From Uranotaenia lowii (lineage: Eukaryota; Arthropoda; Insecta; Diptera; Culicidae), in the NCBI RefSeq assembly GCF_029784155.1, contig NC_073693.1:20558002-20622001 (forward strand): a stretch of DNA of 64,000 bases. Reading direction: 5' to 3'. This document shows, piece after piece, positions 1 through 10,227 of the stretch. How positions within the stretch are numbered: position 1 is the first letter of the stretch; each line of letters starts with the position of its first letter. Made by a program: the position numbers and the translations under genes. Below the pieces are notes generated by a model. The model searched no databases, was not told the origin of the DNA, and saw nothing but the letters and a program-made list of their open reading frames with translations.

Positions 1-34
1 TGTGTGTATGTGTGTTTGTGTGTTTGTGTGTTTT
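1..34. repeat. TG-rich simple repeat at window edge
   Basis: Imperfect TG/TTTG repeat at the very start of the window, so its left extent is unknown. Confidence 0.7.
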
Positions 35-2242
35 AATCTTCCACCATCTACATAAACAAACAACAAAAAGTCACAACTGGCTGATTGTAATATTTTTAAA
101 CCTTTACCATATTTTTCCAATGTGTGATGCAATTTGGGAAATAAGATTACTTCAAACACGCTTTGCAGTACAATAAAATATTTTTACGAATGAAATGAAA
201 ATTTTTTACAAAACCTCAGATTTTTATGTGAACATACCGAGTTTAAAATACATAAACATTAATCTTTTGACGATTTCCGGAAGAACTGATCAAAATCAAT
301 TCAATTCACACTCTCTGTCGGACCGTTCCACAGCCCAGATTAACAAAAATTAAAAATAATTTGTAACCTTGCTTGTGCCCTTGTTTGAGACATTGTACAT
401 TTAAAAATAGCGATTGAAGCGAAAAGTAAAATTCGTGTTTAAAGTAAAAATTGGAAGACTGTAAATTGAGAGATTTCAGAATATTACATTGGTAATGTAA
501 ACTTAAATTATTTCCAAACCCTTTGCTTTCTTGGTTAGTTTTATCTGAGAATAAAACACATCAAGTTTTTTGTTTAAGATAAATTCAATTCCATCTGTTA
601 TTTTACTTTTGATTCATTTAATTATAAAAAAATCAACTCATCAGTTTGTTTAAATAGGAATTTAATAAACAGAAGAAACATTTAAAGTTGGATAAAGATA
701 TCAGATAAAGTAGATATTCTATAGCAAAGTTTTGACAAGTTGTTTGTTGGATAATAGTAAACAAAAGTGATGAATCTGTACTACCGAATCAAATTCTTTT
801 ATAAAATCAGAAGGAACGTAGATTAATATAGAAAAGTTTGCCATTGTTTGATTTTCACACTAGTCAAAAGTGTTTCCTGATCATTTCCCTTCACCCATCC
901 TCAAAAAATAATTATTTGCTAGGATGCAGAGGTAACCTCGGTCCTAAAGCATGAATTTGTTCTTTTATCCCTTTCTCTCTTTTTCAAAATCTGTCTATTG
1001 ACTACTAGGACGTGGCCGGCGCCGTTATTGATGTTTAAAGAGAGAGCATCAGTTTTGTTCATTGTGAATGTGCTGTCAATCCCAGACACCATTCTTTTGA
1101 CCTCTGGACAAAATTGATGGCCTCGGTCAATCACGGAGTAGCAACCATTGGCGATGTGGAATTCGTTCTACTGAGCCACGCCTACGATCATGGAATTCGA
1201 AATGCGGTTGTTTTTAAAAGATTTCCATCATTTAAAAAAAACATCAACTAAGTTTACAAAGCTTATTAAAATACATCGAGTTTAAATATTCTTCAGATTG
1301 TATTTCGAGTTCAATGATTTAGGGTGGATGTGAGTAGTCAATCAAGCTAAGCTAGCTATTAATTCAAAAATCACAATCGATTCAACATGAAGCGTTCAAG
1401 CGTATAAATAGTTTAAAATGTTTGTCGGCGTCAAATAAATCTTGAAATGCTCTTATTAAAAGAACATAACTTTTCAAATTGAAATATAATTTGAAGATGA
1501 AACAGATGGGTTTTTAACTTTCTAGAAATAAAACGTCTTACAATAGTAAAACTTATTTATAGAATATGGTTTGGTGCTAATGTTTTATTGATTGATTTGG
1601 AAGATTTTGGCATTCTGAACTCTATTTTTCTATCAGCCCAATTTCCAAAGATTTATTTAGTAGAATTTGGCGTCCTGAACTAGAATCTTTTGTCAGATTT
1701 TGTCTATCATCTTGTTGTGATATGGAAATTATTTTTTAAATCATCAATTTTAAGTGGGTCTACATATAATTTATATCGAATATTTCATATCAGCATGAAA
1801 TTTGTATTAATATAAACGATTTAATTATAATCAAAGTGATTAATAAGAAAGTAATGGATGACTTTCGTGAGAAATAAACGCCTGTTATAGGGTTTTCAAC
1901 TTGTAGATGTGTAAAATAAGACTTGGATAAATGAATTTTGAAGTCCAAAATGGTTGATTTAAAATTCTGGAACTTGTTAAGTAACACTTCTTGATTAAAG
2001 CTCATTCTAAACACGACGTTGGGTTTTTGTTTGTCAAGATTTGAGTTTCATTAAGAACGGTTTCTTGAATTTCAACTCGAATTTTTCAATCAAAAATTAG
2101 TTTCAATTCGTTAACGCCATATAGTGTCGTTAAATTAAATGTTTTAGGGCTAGAGTGATTTATGACTAAATTCCGCCGAAGGCAAACCAATTTTCTGACA
2201 TATTTGTAAACACTTCCCAAGCAACCAAAAGTCTCATACCTA
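35..2242. other. AT-rich intergenic sequence, no gene recognised
   Basis: Mostly A/T-rich sequence with short interrupted frames. A GC-richer patch at about 900-1210 is open for about 70 codons on the minus strand and partly open on the plus strand, but shows no recognisable domain and has a stop just upstream in the longer frame. The stretch near 1600-1700 resembles, in reverse, a stretch near 20395-20440, which suggests a shared old repeat. The TA at 2241-2242 is the left target-site copy of the next element. Confidence 0.5.
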
Positions 2243-2462
2243 CAGTGAGGGGCAAAATAAAGTGTCCAAACTATTTTTTTTCAATTTCTTTCATTTTTCT
2301 GGTTAAAATTCAACGAAAACGCATCGTAATCATTTTTAAAATATTGTTTATTATGTTCTTTTCAATTTTTGTTAATGTTGCGCTGTTAAAAAAAAAAAGT
2401 TTTACTGATAGAAAAAAAAACAGTTAATATTCCAAAAAAACAGGGGCAAAATAAAGTGTCCA
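2243..2462 (+). repeat. Left terminal inverted repeat of the Tc1 element (IR/DR)
   Basis: The outer direct repeat is at 2248-2268 and the inner one at 2442-2462, about 194 bp apart. Between them the sequence is strongly A/T-rich and is the inverted match of the right arm. In the Tc1 family the direct repeats are transposase binding sites (family knowledge). Confidence 0.88.
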
Positions 2463-2511
2463 GATCGGTACAGCTTCAAATTGATTCAAACTGAAGGCAA
2501 ACAAGAACTAT

Positions 2512-3534
2512 TTAATAATGGGTATGGCCTCCTTCGGCCTTCAACACCTCCTACAAGTGCTTCGGTATACTTTCAACAAGGTTGTGCAAGTGTTGTGGGT
2601 CGAGTTCCTCCCACGCATGCTCCATGGCATCAAAATAAGTATTTTTAATTTGTCACACCAGTCTTATCAATCAGAGCATCGAGGATGGCCCACAGATTTT
2701 CGATGGGGTTCAGATCAGGACTTTGTGGGGGCCATTCAAGGGCTTTTATGCGGCAGGAACGGGAAAATGACTTCATCAGATTGGCCGTATGCTTCGGATC
2801 GTTATTCTGCTGTAAAACGAAGCGCTCTTCGAGGCCCGTCTTGATGAGGGGTACCTCGAGGTTTTCCCGCAGGATATTGGAATATGACTCAGCTGTCATG
2901 ATTCCGTCAATTTTTACCAAATTGCCCAACCCACCCCGAGAAAAGCACCCCCACACCATCACGTTACCTCCTCCGTGCTTGACTGTTCTTTGGATATGGC
3001 GATCTTGGAGCTCCTCACCCGACTTGCGCCACATATGATCCCGCTTCTTCCGGTTGAATAGCTCGTATTTGGATTCGTCGGCCACAACAATGTTTTCCAG
3101 TACTCGAGCCGTTTATCGGCGTGTTCCTTGACGAACTTGAGCCGCTTAGCCTTATTCACCTGGCTGATGAAAGGCCTTCTCACTGCGATCTTTCTATGGT
3201 ACTCCTTTGCATGGATGCGGCGACGGATAGTACAACGCAATACCGAAAATTGGAGCTCTTCCTGTATCTGCCGGATCGTTATTATTGCTTTTTTCTTCAC
3301 TTCAAGAATGATTTTCTTGTCCGTTCTGGCATCTGTCTTGGGCTTCAGTCCTCTTCCTGAGCGATCCATCTCCGATCCGAACGTTTTCATCTTCTTCATG
3401 ATTTTTGATACCGCTGTCTTGCTGATTTCGTAGTTCTTGGCCACTTCCCGGTGCGTTTGACCGTTATTCACATCACGAACAACCAGTTTCCGGATGGACA
3501 ACGGAATGGAACCAGAAATTTATGCGTTCTCCAT
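2512..3534 (-). pseudogene. Tc1-type transposase, broken by stops and frameshifts
   Basis: Reading leftward from an ATG at 3534-3532 to a TAA at 2514-2512 gives about 340 codons, the usual Tc1 transposase length. The N-terminal part (about 3500-3100) has helix-turn-helix character (REVAKNYEISKTAVSKI). The catalytic half carries ADESKYELF around the first catalytic Asp, the GGGNVMVWGCFS stretch, and SPDLNPIENLW with the catalytic Glu. A C-terminal EELDPQHLHNLVESIP segment is also present. Visible lesions are: an in-frame TAA at codon 5 (3522-3520); a one-base deletion near 3084-3087 separating the HTH half from the catalytic half; a frameshift near 2647-2660; and a TAG close to the C terminus. 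In addition the second catalytic Asp, the D of the family's usual DNDPKH motif, reads Asn here (QQNNDPKHT). Transposase encoded by this copy would not be functional. Confidence 0.9.
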
Positions 3535-3678
3535 ATTTTACAACTTATTCGAATGTAGACACCTGTTTGAATACTCCAGAGCCAAGCCAGTTGTTTATGC
3601 AACGTCAAAATACACAAAACAAACAAATTCGAAGGGCCTCGCGATGGAAACTTATCGAAATTATATACATTTTTGAGT

Positions 3679-3904
3679 TGGACACTTTATTTTGCCCATT
3701 TTTTTTTTTTTGGAATATTATTTGTTTTTTTTTTTCTATCAGAAAAACTTTCTTTTTTTACCAGCGCAACATTAACAAAAATTAAAAAGAACATAATAAA
3801 CAATATTTTAAAAATGATTACGATGTGTTTTCGGTGAATTTCAACCAGAAACATGAAAGAAATGATAAAAAAATAGTTTGGACACTTTATTTTGCCCCTC
3901 ACTG
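3679..3904 (-). repeat. Right terminal inverted repeat of the Tc1 element (IR/DR)
   Basis: The inner direct repeat is at 3679-3697 and the outer one at 3879-3899, both inverted relative to the left arm. Spacing is about 200 bp against 194 on the left. The arm matches the left arm with scattered substitutions and homopolymer-length differences. Confidence 0.88.
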
Positions 3905-3924
3905 TATTTAAACTCGTGCCTCCA

Positions 3925-4370
3925 AAGTTCGAATTTCGCTGAACAAAGGTTCCAAAGGGAATTGCTATCGAATTTTCTCGAATGTGAGCATGAAAGTTAC
4001 AAAAGGTTCCTCAAATAGCCTTCTATGGACTTGAAGTTCCAAAAAGTTCCTCAAATAGCTTTTTTGTGACATTTCAATCGCATCCACACAGTATAAAAGT
4101 TTCAAATTAGTTCTCAAATAGCCTTCTATGAACATCAAGTTCCAAGAAGTTCCTCAAATAGCCTTCTGTGAACTTCAAGTTCCAAGAAGTTTCTCAAATA
4201 GTCGTTTTTTGTGACATGTAAATCGCATCCACACAGTATAAAAGTTATAAATTAGGTCTCAAATAGCCTTCTGTGAACAATAAGTTCCAAGAAGTTCCTC
4301 AAATAGCCTTCTGTGAACTTCAAGTTCCAAAATGTTCATCAAATAGCCTTTCTTGAGACATGTCCGCCAT
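3925..4370. repeat. Tandem repeat, about 42-bp subunits in a 145-bp higher-order unit
   Basis: The phrase TTCCTCAAATAGCCTTCTGT, with variants, recurs about every 40 bases. A longer marker containing CGCATCCACACAGTATAAAA occurs at about 4079 and 4224, a 145-bp period. Copies differ by a few substitutions. The units are not separated by unique spacers, so this is a satellite-like array. It starts within about 20 bases of the right end of the Tc1 element. Confidence 0.8.
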
Positions 4371-4855
4371 ATCATGAATATGAAATGGGAACGAACATCA
4401 CAAAAGGGCATATAATAAATAAATAATATTTTGAAGCTTGGAAATTGTTGGAATGTATAATTTATTTTGAAACTTCAACTCAGAACAACTTAAAGCTAAC
4501 TCGCAAATGATTGTTTTTGAAACGAGTAAATATTTTGTCTTTATAAAATTTCGTCCAAATGTGTTTACTTACCACGAATTTATCACACAAAGAAAGTCAG
4601 TTGAAGCAATTCATTAATTAAATATCAAGATAAACTCACGAATTTGTATAATTTTATGCTTAACAGTTATAGACATGGAATTCCATTTTTTTTAACCGAT
4701 ATTATTTAAACCGATGATTGATTTATATGCCGTTTCGTAATGTTCCCTTGTAATAATCAACATGCGTCTTTGCTGCTGGCCGCTGGCTGCCCTTGTGAGT
4801 ATTCTAGGAAAGCTTATTACCACTTTGAATTTTAGCTGTCGGCAAGGCAATATCT
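4371..4855. other. AT-rich sequence, nothing recognised
   Basis: No open frame, repeat or RNA signature that I can support. Confidence 0.4.
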
Positions 4856-5140
4856 AGGCGTGGCGTCGTGGCAGCGTGATTGGCTATCATCTCGGAGGAT
4901 CGAGTTCAAATCTGGAACAATGACTCATTTTTTCCATTAGATTGTTTGATTGCTTGAGTAAGCGAATCAAATAATTGTGTAGCAGAACTGCCGTGCGTGC
5001 CGGCATGTATCGAACAAAGTTAAAAACAAACCAATTAAGTTAGATCAATTAGGGGAGGTGATGGGAGGAATAAAGATGGATGCCGAGAAACCGGCAGCAC
5101 CACATGGGCTGGTGGTGACCAAAGTAAGAGAGGAGAGGAG
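4856..5140 (+). repeat. Possible tRNA-derived SINE
   Basis: GC-richer island whose left end contains a box-B-like GAGTTCAAATC (4902-4912), preceded by GTGGCAGCGTGATTGG, where the A box and D arm of a tRNA-derived promoter would lie. The body that follows is GC-rich and ends in purine-rich sequence. I see no clear target-site duplication, and the clover-leaf is not convincing enough for a tRNA gene. Confidence 0.35.
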
Positions 5141-5440
5141 AATTATTTTTTGTTTTTGCTGATTAAACGTTTACTTGTGGGCTGAATAGAAGGCCGTTCA
5201 AATCTGTAATGGAACTTCAAAGTTTCAATACGAACTTAAATAAAACGAACTTCAGCACATTGATTATGCTGATTAAACTGTGTTCGACCTTTTAAACGAG
5301 ACGTTTGGTTGCTTGGGTTATTTCTAAAAAGGTACCTTTTGATAAGTAATTTTCCGTTACTACGGTTTATTAATTTTTTTAACTTAAAATTTACTTGGAA
5401 GCAACCAACCAACAATGTCATCAAGGCTTGTTCAGTATAA
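5141..5440. other. AT-rich spacer, nothing recognised
   Basis: A mixture of A/T-rich stretches without a supported feature. Confidence 0.35.
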
Positions 5441-5443
5441 GGG

Positions 5444-5731
5444 TTGAGGGTTAACGGTTCAACGACCAACTGGATCTATGTACAGGGCCAGTCTGGTTCC
5501 GCAATCGGTTCTTTACCCCATCATATATCAAGTGGAAGTGAGGAAACGTTGCACCGAATAGAGTCCGGATTTATTTGCAAACTAATGGTTTCGCACAACG
5601 GCACAACAATTGTAATTGTAAACACATGTGTGGAAAAACGTTGGCGGCGACCGCGGCCCGATAAAGCTGTCATCGAGTTCGAAAAGCTGACGAAGCAGTT
5701 CAATCTTGTGGACGCGACGGTCATAAAATGA
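5444..5731 (+). other. Unassigned 95-codon open frame
   Basis: This open frame in a GC-richer block ends in EFEKLTKQFNLVDA followed shortly by a stop. That tail faintly recalls the NLVDAW-type motif of LINE endonuclease domains, so it may be a fragment of a non-LTR retrotransposon, but the preceding residues do not give a convincing endonuclease. The start is arbitrary. It could equally be chance coding in GC-rich sequence. Confidence 0.2.
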
Positions 5732-7440
5732 CACCTTTTGAAGCATGAAAGTGCTTGAGCTAGAGGCCAGTCAGTGGTCATATCATCTATCAGCATTAAA
5801 AGAAATGAAATAGTTTGTTGATTAGCGAAATGTAGTTGTGCTTGACTGGAGAAGGGATTAAAAGCGAACCTCTTCTAAGTCGACGACGCCATGCTGGTGG
5901 TCGCCGTTTATTGAAAGCGCATCAGTCGACTGTCTGGAGTCATGATAAGCTTATCAGTCTAGGTTTCCTCAATCCTTTACCGCTTAATCCGGTGACATTT
6001 CGATTCGAGAGAGCTTTGCCGTACTACGCCTGAACGGAGTAAGCCAGTGATCTGCGGTGAGTTTTATGAAGCCATAACTGTCAACTCGCGCCGCAACGCA
6101 TCGCATTTAAAAGGTGCGCGCACCAGTCAGCACTTGAGTGTGTCTACATCAGTCGTCTGTGCTTTGGCAATGAACGCCTCGGACTCAATCGAGAGACTTT
6201 AAGTTGAGAGATATGTCACTCAACCGGTTAACTAACGGCTGATCCGCATCAGATGTCCGTTCTCTTGTTTGCACAGTTCTAGCAAACTCTAGAAATGGAA
6301 AAAGGCAAAGCGCGCGGCCACGATTGATGTTTCTAATTTGTATTTCCTCGAATGCTACTACCCATATTGCTATAAATAACAAACCGCCAAAAAGGTTCCG
6401 CGACTACAGAAATTATTTCGTCTAGCGATGTATTACAATGTGTAAACAAATAAAATGGGCAATGGAATACGCATACGTAGTATTCCAACCGTTTCGTTTC
6501 GTTTTGGGACTAGGGAGTTGATGTGGTCCCAATTAAAAGGCCGATGGCAAGATTACATGTCACTCGGATCAGAGCGCCCAGTTGCTTTCGGAATTTATTG
6601 CACCCAAGCGTGTTGACGACGACGCTCGATCCATCAACAGAGCATTTTCATTCATAAGTTCAAGATCCCGGGGACCGATTTGAATACCTACTTAACTATA
6701 TCGATGATGATATCACCTCTAAATATGCGTCTCCATACGGGCAATCTTATCGAACCAGTTTAGGCCGAACGCTCTACAAACAACCGCGCTCCACAAAACA
6801 TCCCATTCATAAATCGAGCGGAACCCACGCCAAGCCGTCATTCGAAAAAAAAAACTATCAAAGTAGAACCTCGATCTACAATCTGCGCTCTCGATTGGTT
6901 GTTAGCTATTCTTCTTGCTAGACATTCTTTTCGCCTCCAATCAAACAAACGGTAAGTAGCGCGTGGTGGAACTGTCATTGATCGTTACAACCTACGTCCA
7001 ATCCACTCGATAGCTAAGCTACATACATAGTTCGCTACTCGCTAACCGAGAATCGAAGCTGATGGCAGAGAATCTATAATAAGTATTGGACCCCCCGTTG
7101 GACCCTCTCTGCGTTCCTCAATGACTTCCGTTTGAGAAGGTGTACCTATCTAGTAGGTAGAGCCAATTGGGAAATCAACTTCCCGCGCGCGGCCAGATGA
7201 TGTTGTGTGTTGTAGAGTGTGGTACGTCACTCAAGTGGGCGGTCGTCGTCGTTTTCGTCTTCTCGAGCAAATTTGACCGTGATTCCTTCTAACTTACTGG
7301 CTAGCTCCCCAGCACAGTTCAGTTGACGACAGATGGACGTCCCGTAGAAGCTATTTTTGATATTGCAATGATCCGTTTCCAATCGGATTTGGATCTGTTC
7401 AGGTTGGGGAATATGTACGTACACACAGCCCGGTTGTAAC
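5732..7440. other. GC-richer block without identified gene
   Basis: Composition differs clearly from the A/T-rich flanks, but all frames are short. A TATA-like CATTTAAAAGG (6104-6114) lies upstream of TCAG/TCAGT initiator-like motifs (6127-6153), but the spacing does not fit a standard core promoter well. A splice-donor-like ACGGTAAGT occurs near 6950 on the plus strand. The minus-strand frame 7424-7227 (65 codons, ending DDDRPLE) is open but unrecognised. It could be a decayed LTR element or host noncoding sequence. Confidence 0.3.
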
Positions 7441-7565
7441 TGTAGATTTTGGCTGAGTTGCGTGCTATTTCTTTATCCCATGTTTTGGTACAATTTGGAT
7501 TTCATAAATCCAAAATGTATCAACAACATGAAACGTCCCGCCTTTTAAACAATCAAATACTAGGT

Positions 7566-7754
7566 TTTTTTTTGTTTCGATTATAGTCGTTTTACCATCT
7601 TTATGGCATTCGCGACTTTATCAACGTTGTAGTTGGCGGATCGTTATTGAAAAACTATCCGGTACAACTGTGTTCGATGTTTACTCTTGGGCTCGAACTC
7701 GCGGACATCGGCTCAGGAGACAACAGACTTGCCAACTGAGCTATATCACAAGCC
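7566..7754 (-). mobile_element. tRNA-derived SINE, complete, with 14-bp target-site duplication
   Basis: Read on the minus strand it begins GGCTTGTGATATAGC and has an A box (TAGCTCAGTTGGCAAG) and a B box (GAGTTCGAGCCC) in tRNA-like spacing. A tRNA-unrelated body follows, and it ends in an A-rich tail (T-run on the plus strand at 7566). It is flanked by perfect direct repeats ATCAAATACTAGGT at 7552-7565 and 7755-7768, the signature of LINE-mediated insertion. Three further copies of the family occur at 46039-46210, 56583-56766 and 63590-63661. Confidence 0.92.
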
Positions 7755-8159
7755 ATCAAATACTAGGTGATTCGCCAGGATAGATGAAGAAACTTACATA
7801 GAGATGAATTTAATGCCGTTGTGGGGAAGGAGTTCTGCTAAGCCAATTAACTGGAGAAAGATTATTTGTTCCTAGCTTAAATTGCTACACAAATGTAATC
7901 AAAAGCATTCTATATTTACTGTACACCATCTTTCGAAATAGCAAATTTTTTGCTAACAAATAACGGCTCATATGTAAGTTTTTTGATAGTGTAACTTTAG
8001 TATGTTTAACAGCTTTGAAAAGATATGAATTTTCAACAGAAACATGTTTGAGGGCATTTTAGTAAAAAATGTCTTTGTCACAAATATTGTACACAAATAT
8101 TTTATTTTGAAACAGGCTGTGCTTCAATTATATAACATATGTATGTACAATGAGAATGA

Positions 8160-9160
8160 TTTCATACTAGAGTGGCTTGATGTCGTCCTCTTGGAGAGAG
8201 GCTCCTCGACAGTGGAGGTACAGCTACTTGCCGCAGTAGCTATGCAGGCAGTGGAAAGCTGGACGTACTCCAAGTGCCTACGTCTAGTCCACGACTAAAC
8301 TGAGAAGGTGCTGATCACCAACATGATCTCACCCCAAACAAGTACAATTGCATTTGGATCGTCTGATATCGTGTCCATACACGCAAGTAAGATCGACGGC
8401 AGATCATGTCGATTACGTGTAAAAGAGAGCGGTAATGGCGACGGCCGAACTCACACGGTGTTGAACTCCTTGGTAATCCGAAGTAGCAAGAGGAGGACAC
8501 TTTCAAGCGTGACCACGTCAATCTTGCGGTACGGAGCGCCAGCCTTTAGGCAAGCCCTGGGAAGACAGTGTAACCTGCAGAGACTTAGCAGCGTGCAACG
8601 GCTGATGAACCTGTGGGTTATCAATGGATACGGGACCATCTCTTACGAAGCCGCCTGCGTAGTGGCCTATCTCGGTTTTGATAGTGGGGTATGTCTTTTG
8701 TTACGACAATAAAGACACGCCCAACGTACGAGATCTTGGCAATGAGGGCTCGATGTTCAACTGGTAGCAACTGTGAGACAGCTAAGGGAGAGGAATGTGG
8801 ACCCATCGTCTGATCCCGCACGCAAGACACGGTGAAGTGGACTTCCATATGACGCAATTCCTGACTGGTCATTGATGCCTCATGAAGTACCACTACCGTT
8901 TTGGACAGGCGGCTTTGCCATATTGCCCAGCTTGTGGCGACGAAGAGGACACACCCGAAAAGATGGTGTTTGCCTGTTCGTGATTTGCGGCGGTACGTAC
9001 CAACATACTTGCCGTCTGTGGGCCCAATACGACAGTAGACAACGCGGTCTAGAGAATGTGTACACTTGGCATGCGGTCAGCGAAGGGTTTACCCGGGTCA
9101 TGACTGCCCTACAGAGGAGCTGGAGTCAATGGCAGTCCGCGAACGGTGTAGGATGACTTC
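8160..9160 (+). pseudogene. R1-like LINE ORF2, C-terminal relic
   Basis: The plus strand encodes, in broken frames, the end of a non-LTR reverse transcriptase. A degenerate YADD-like region (about 8165-8180) leads to AVESWTYSKCLRL, then TEKVLITN after an in-frame TAA at 8296-8298. Next come SSKRRTLSSVTTSILRYGAP with the RT-thumb-like stretch NLQRLSSVQRLMNLWVINGY (about 8480-8640), then a cysteine-bearing segment (CPACGDEED, near 8920-8955) and a C-terminal helical stretch (about 9050-9150). The order matches the 3' half of R1-clade ORF2 (family knowledge). At least two frame changes and several stops are present, so the copy is dead. No 5' part or ORF1 is seen upstream. Confidence 0.75.
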
Positions 9161-9489
9161 ATCGCCGGAGAGCATCTGAGTAGTGTGAGTTTGATCCCTT
9201 GATCGAAGCTACAAAATAAGGCATCACGGGTGTAGCATACCCCACCGCCCAGAAGTACCCGAGAAGTGCCGCTTCCTACATTTCTCGTATAGCGGACCTC
9301 TTAGGAAGGGGATAAACCACTGTCGAGGGATACCCACGGGTAGAGTGGATTTCAACGTCGGGTGAGCCATTCGAGTCGGTAGAGGATGACCTCTTTTTCG
9401 GGAATCATCCGAGTAGTTGCGGAAGGCCCCGCGCATGTGCTGCGACACGCGCGAGTCTAGGATAAGCTGCTCTCGATCGGCATACAATG
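9161..9489 (+). other. Probable LINE 3' untranslated remnant
   Basis: GC-rich sequence directly after the ORF2 relic. Phrases such as GGAGAGCATCTGAGTAGT (about 9168) and GGGAATCATCCGAGTAGT (about 9400) look like diverged copies of one segment, which suggests duplicated 3' UTR material of the same LINE (inference). Confidence 0.4.
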
Positions 9490-9960
9490 GACATAAAGGT
9501 GGCAAACCTCGAATCCTGGAGATAAGAGGTCGGGCTTCGATTCGTTAGTGGTGAGTTCCGGCCTCGAGTCTTCAGGAGAAGAGGTTGGTCAACTCCAAGT
9601 CCTTACAATAACAGGTCGGGTCTCGAGTCACAAGAGAAGAGATCACGTCTTTAATAAACAAGAGGAGGGATCGTATGAGTGTTCACCTCGAGTCATTACA
9701 AGGAGAGGTCAGATCTCGATTTGCTAGAGGAGAAATCGGGCTTTGAGTCGTGCAGAGGAGAGGTATGTGTACGTTAACCTCGAGTCGATGCGAGTAGGGG
9801 TTTGATCTTGAGTCGTTACTCGTGAGAGGAGATATCAGGCCTCGAGTCGCGAAGAGGAGAGGTTTATGTGGGAATCTCGAGTCATTGCGAGGAGTTGTCG
9901 GTTCTCAAGTCTTTAGAGGAGAGTTCAGACTTCGAGTAGTAAAGTGGTCTCGTCTAGGAG
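9490..9960. repeat. Degenerate minisatellite of about 30-bp units
   Basis: About a dozen and a half imperfect units contain CTCGAGTC followed by GAGGAGAGGT-like sequence (for example around 9560, 9615, 9690, 9780, 9840 and 9880). Unit length drifts between about 25 and 40 bases. It follows the LINE remnant on the same strand and may be its tandemly repeated 3' end, which is known for some non-LTR elements. Confidence 0.65.
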
Positions 9961-10227
9961 TATTGCCTTGGAGCGCACTAGCGCGAAAAGACCTTTCACT
10001 TTTGAAAGATAGTGTGTTAAATAGTTTGAGATGGGAACTAGGTCTGCGGCCCCAGGTCGAGTTTAGAGAGTACAAGGTGTACACGGAGTACATAAAGAGT
10101 CTTCCTATTGTACCCATGGACCAAGAGTTGCAAACTGAGGGGACGCGGTAGCTCGCCGTGCCATGGAATACAATCCATAAACCGATATTAATCACCTGTG
10201 GTTTCCAACAAACAAAAATACTCTTAA
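9961..10227. other. Unassigned sequence after the minisatellite
   Basis: GC content falls gradually. A 109-codon plus-strand frame covers the minisatellite end and this stretch but has no recognisable domain. Confidence 0.3.

Larger units (their letters stand above)
2243..3904 (-). mobile_element. Tc1-type DNA transposon, full length but inactivated
   Basis: The 1662-bp element starts CAGTGAGGGG and ends with its reverse complement CCCCTCACTG. It sits between TA dinucleotides (2241-2242 and 3905-3906), the target site used by Tc1/mariner elements. The inverted repeats are long, about 220 bp per side, and each carries an outer and an inner copy of a motif containing GGGCAAAATAAAGTGTCCA. This is the IR/DR layout known from Tc1-family transposons with long ends. 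The transposase relic lies between the arms on the minus strand. The arms still pair well, so the copy is old but not ancient. Confidence 0.93.

Noticed and set aside
2518..3433. Plus-strand frames across the Tc1 element
   Set aside because: They are shadows of the minus-strand transposase.
3925..4370. Regularly repeated units resembling a CRISPR array
   Set aside because: No unique spacers of constant length, units grade into each other, and the sequence is eukaryotic.
6104..6153. TATA box plus initiator as a plus-strand promoter
   Set aside because: The distance between the TATA-like motif and the TCAGT motifs does not match the usual spacing of about 30 bases, and no exon follows.
7690..7754. 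Possible functional tRNA gene on the minus strand
   Set aside because: A/B boxes are present, but the unit is repeated, has a non-tRNA body, an A-rich tail and a 14-bp duplication, so it is a SINE.
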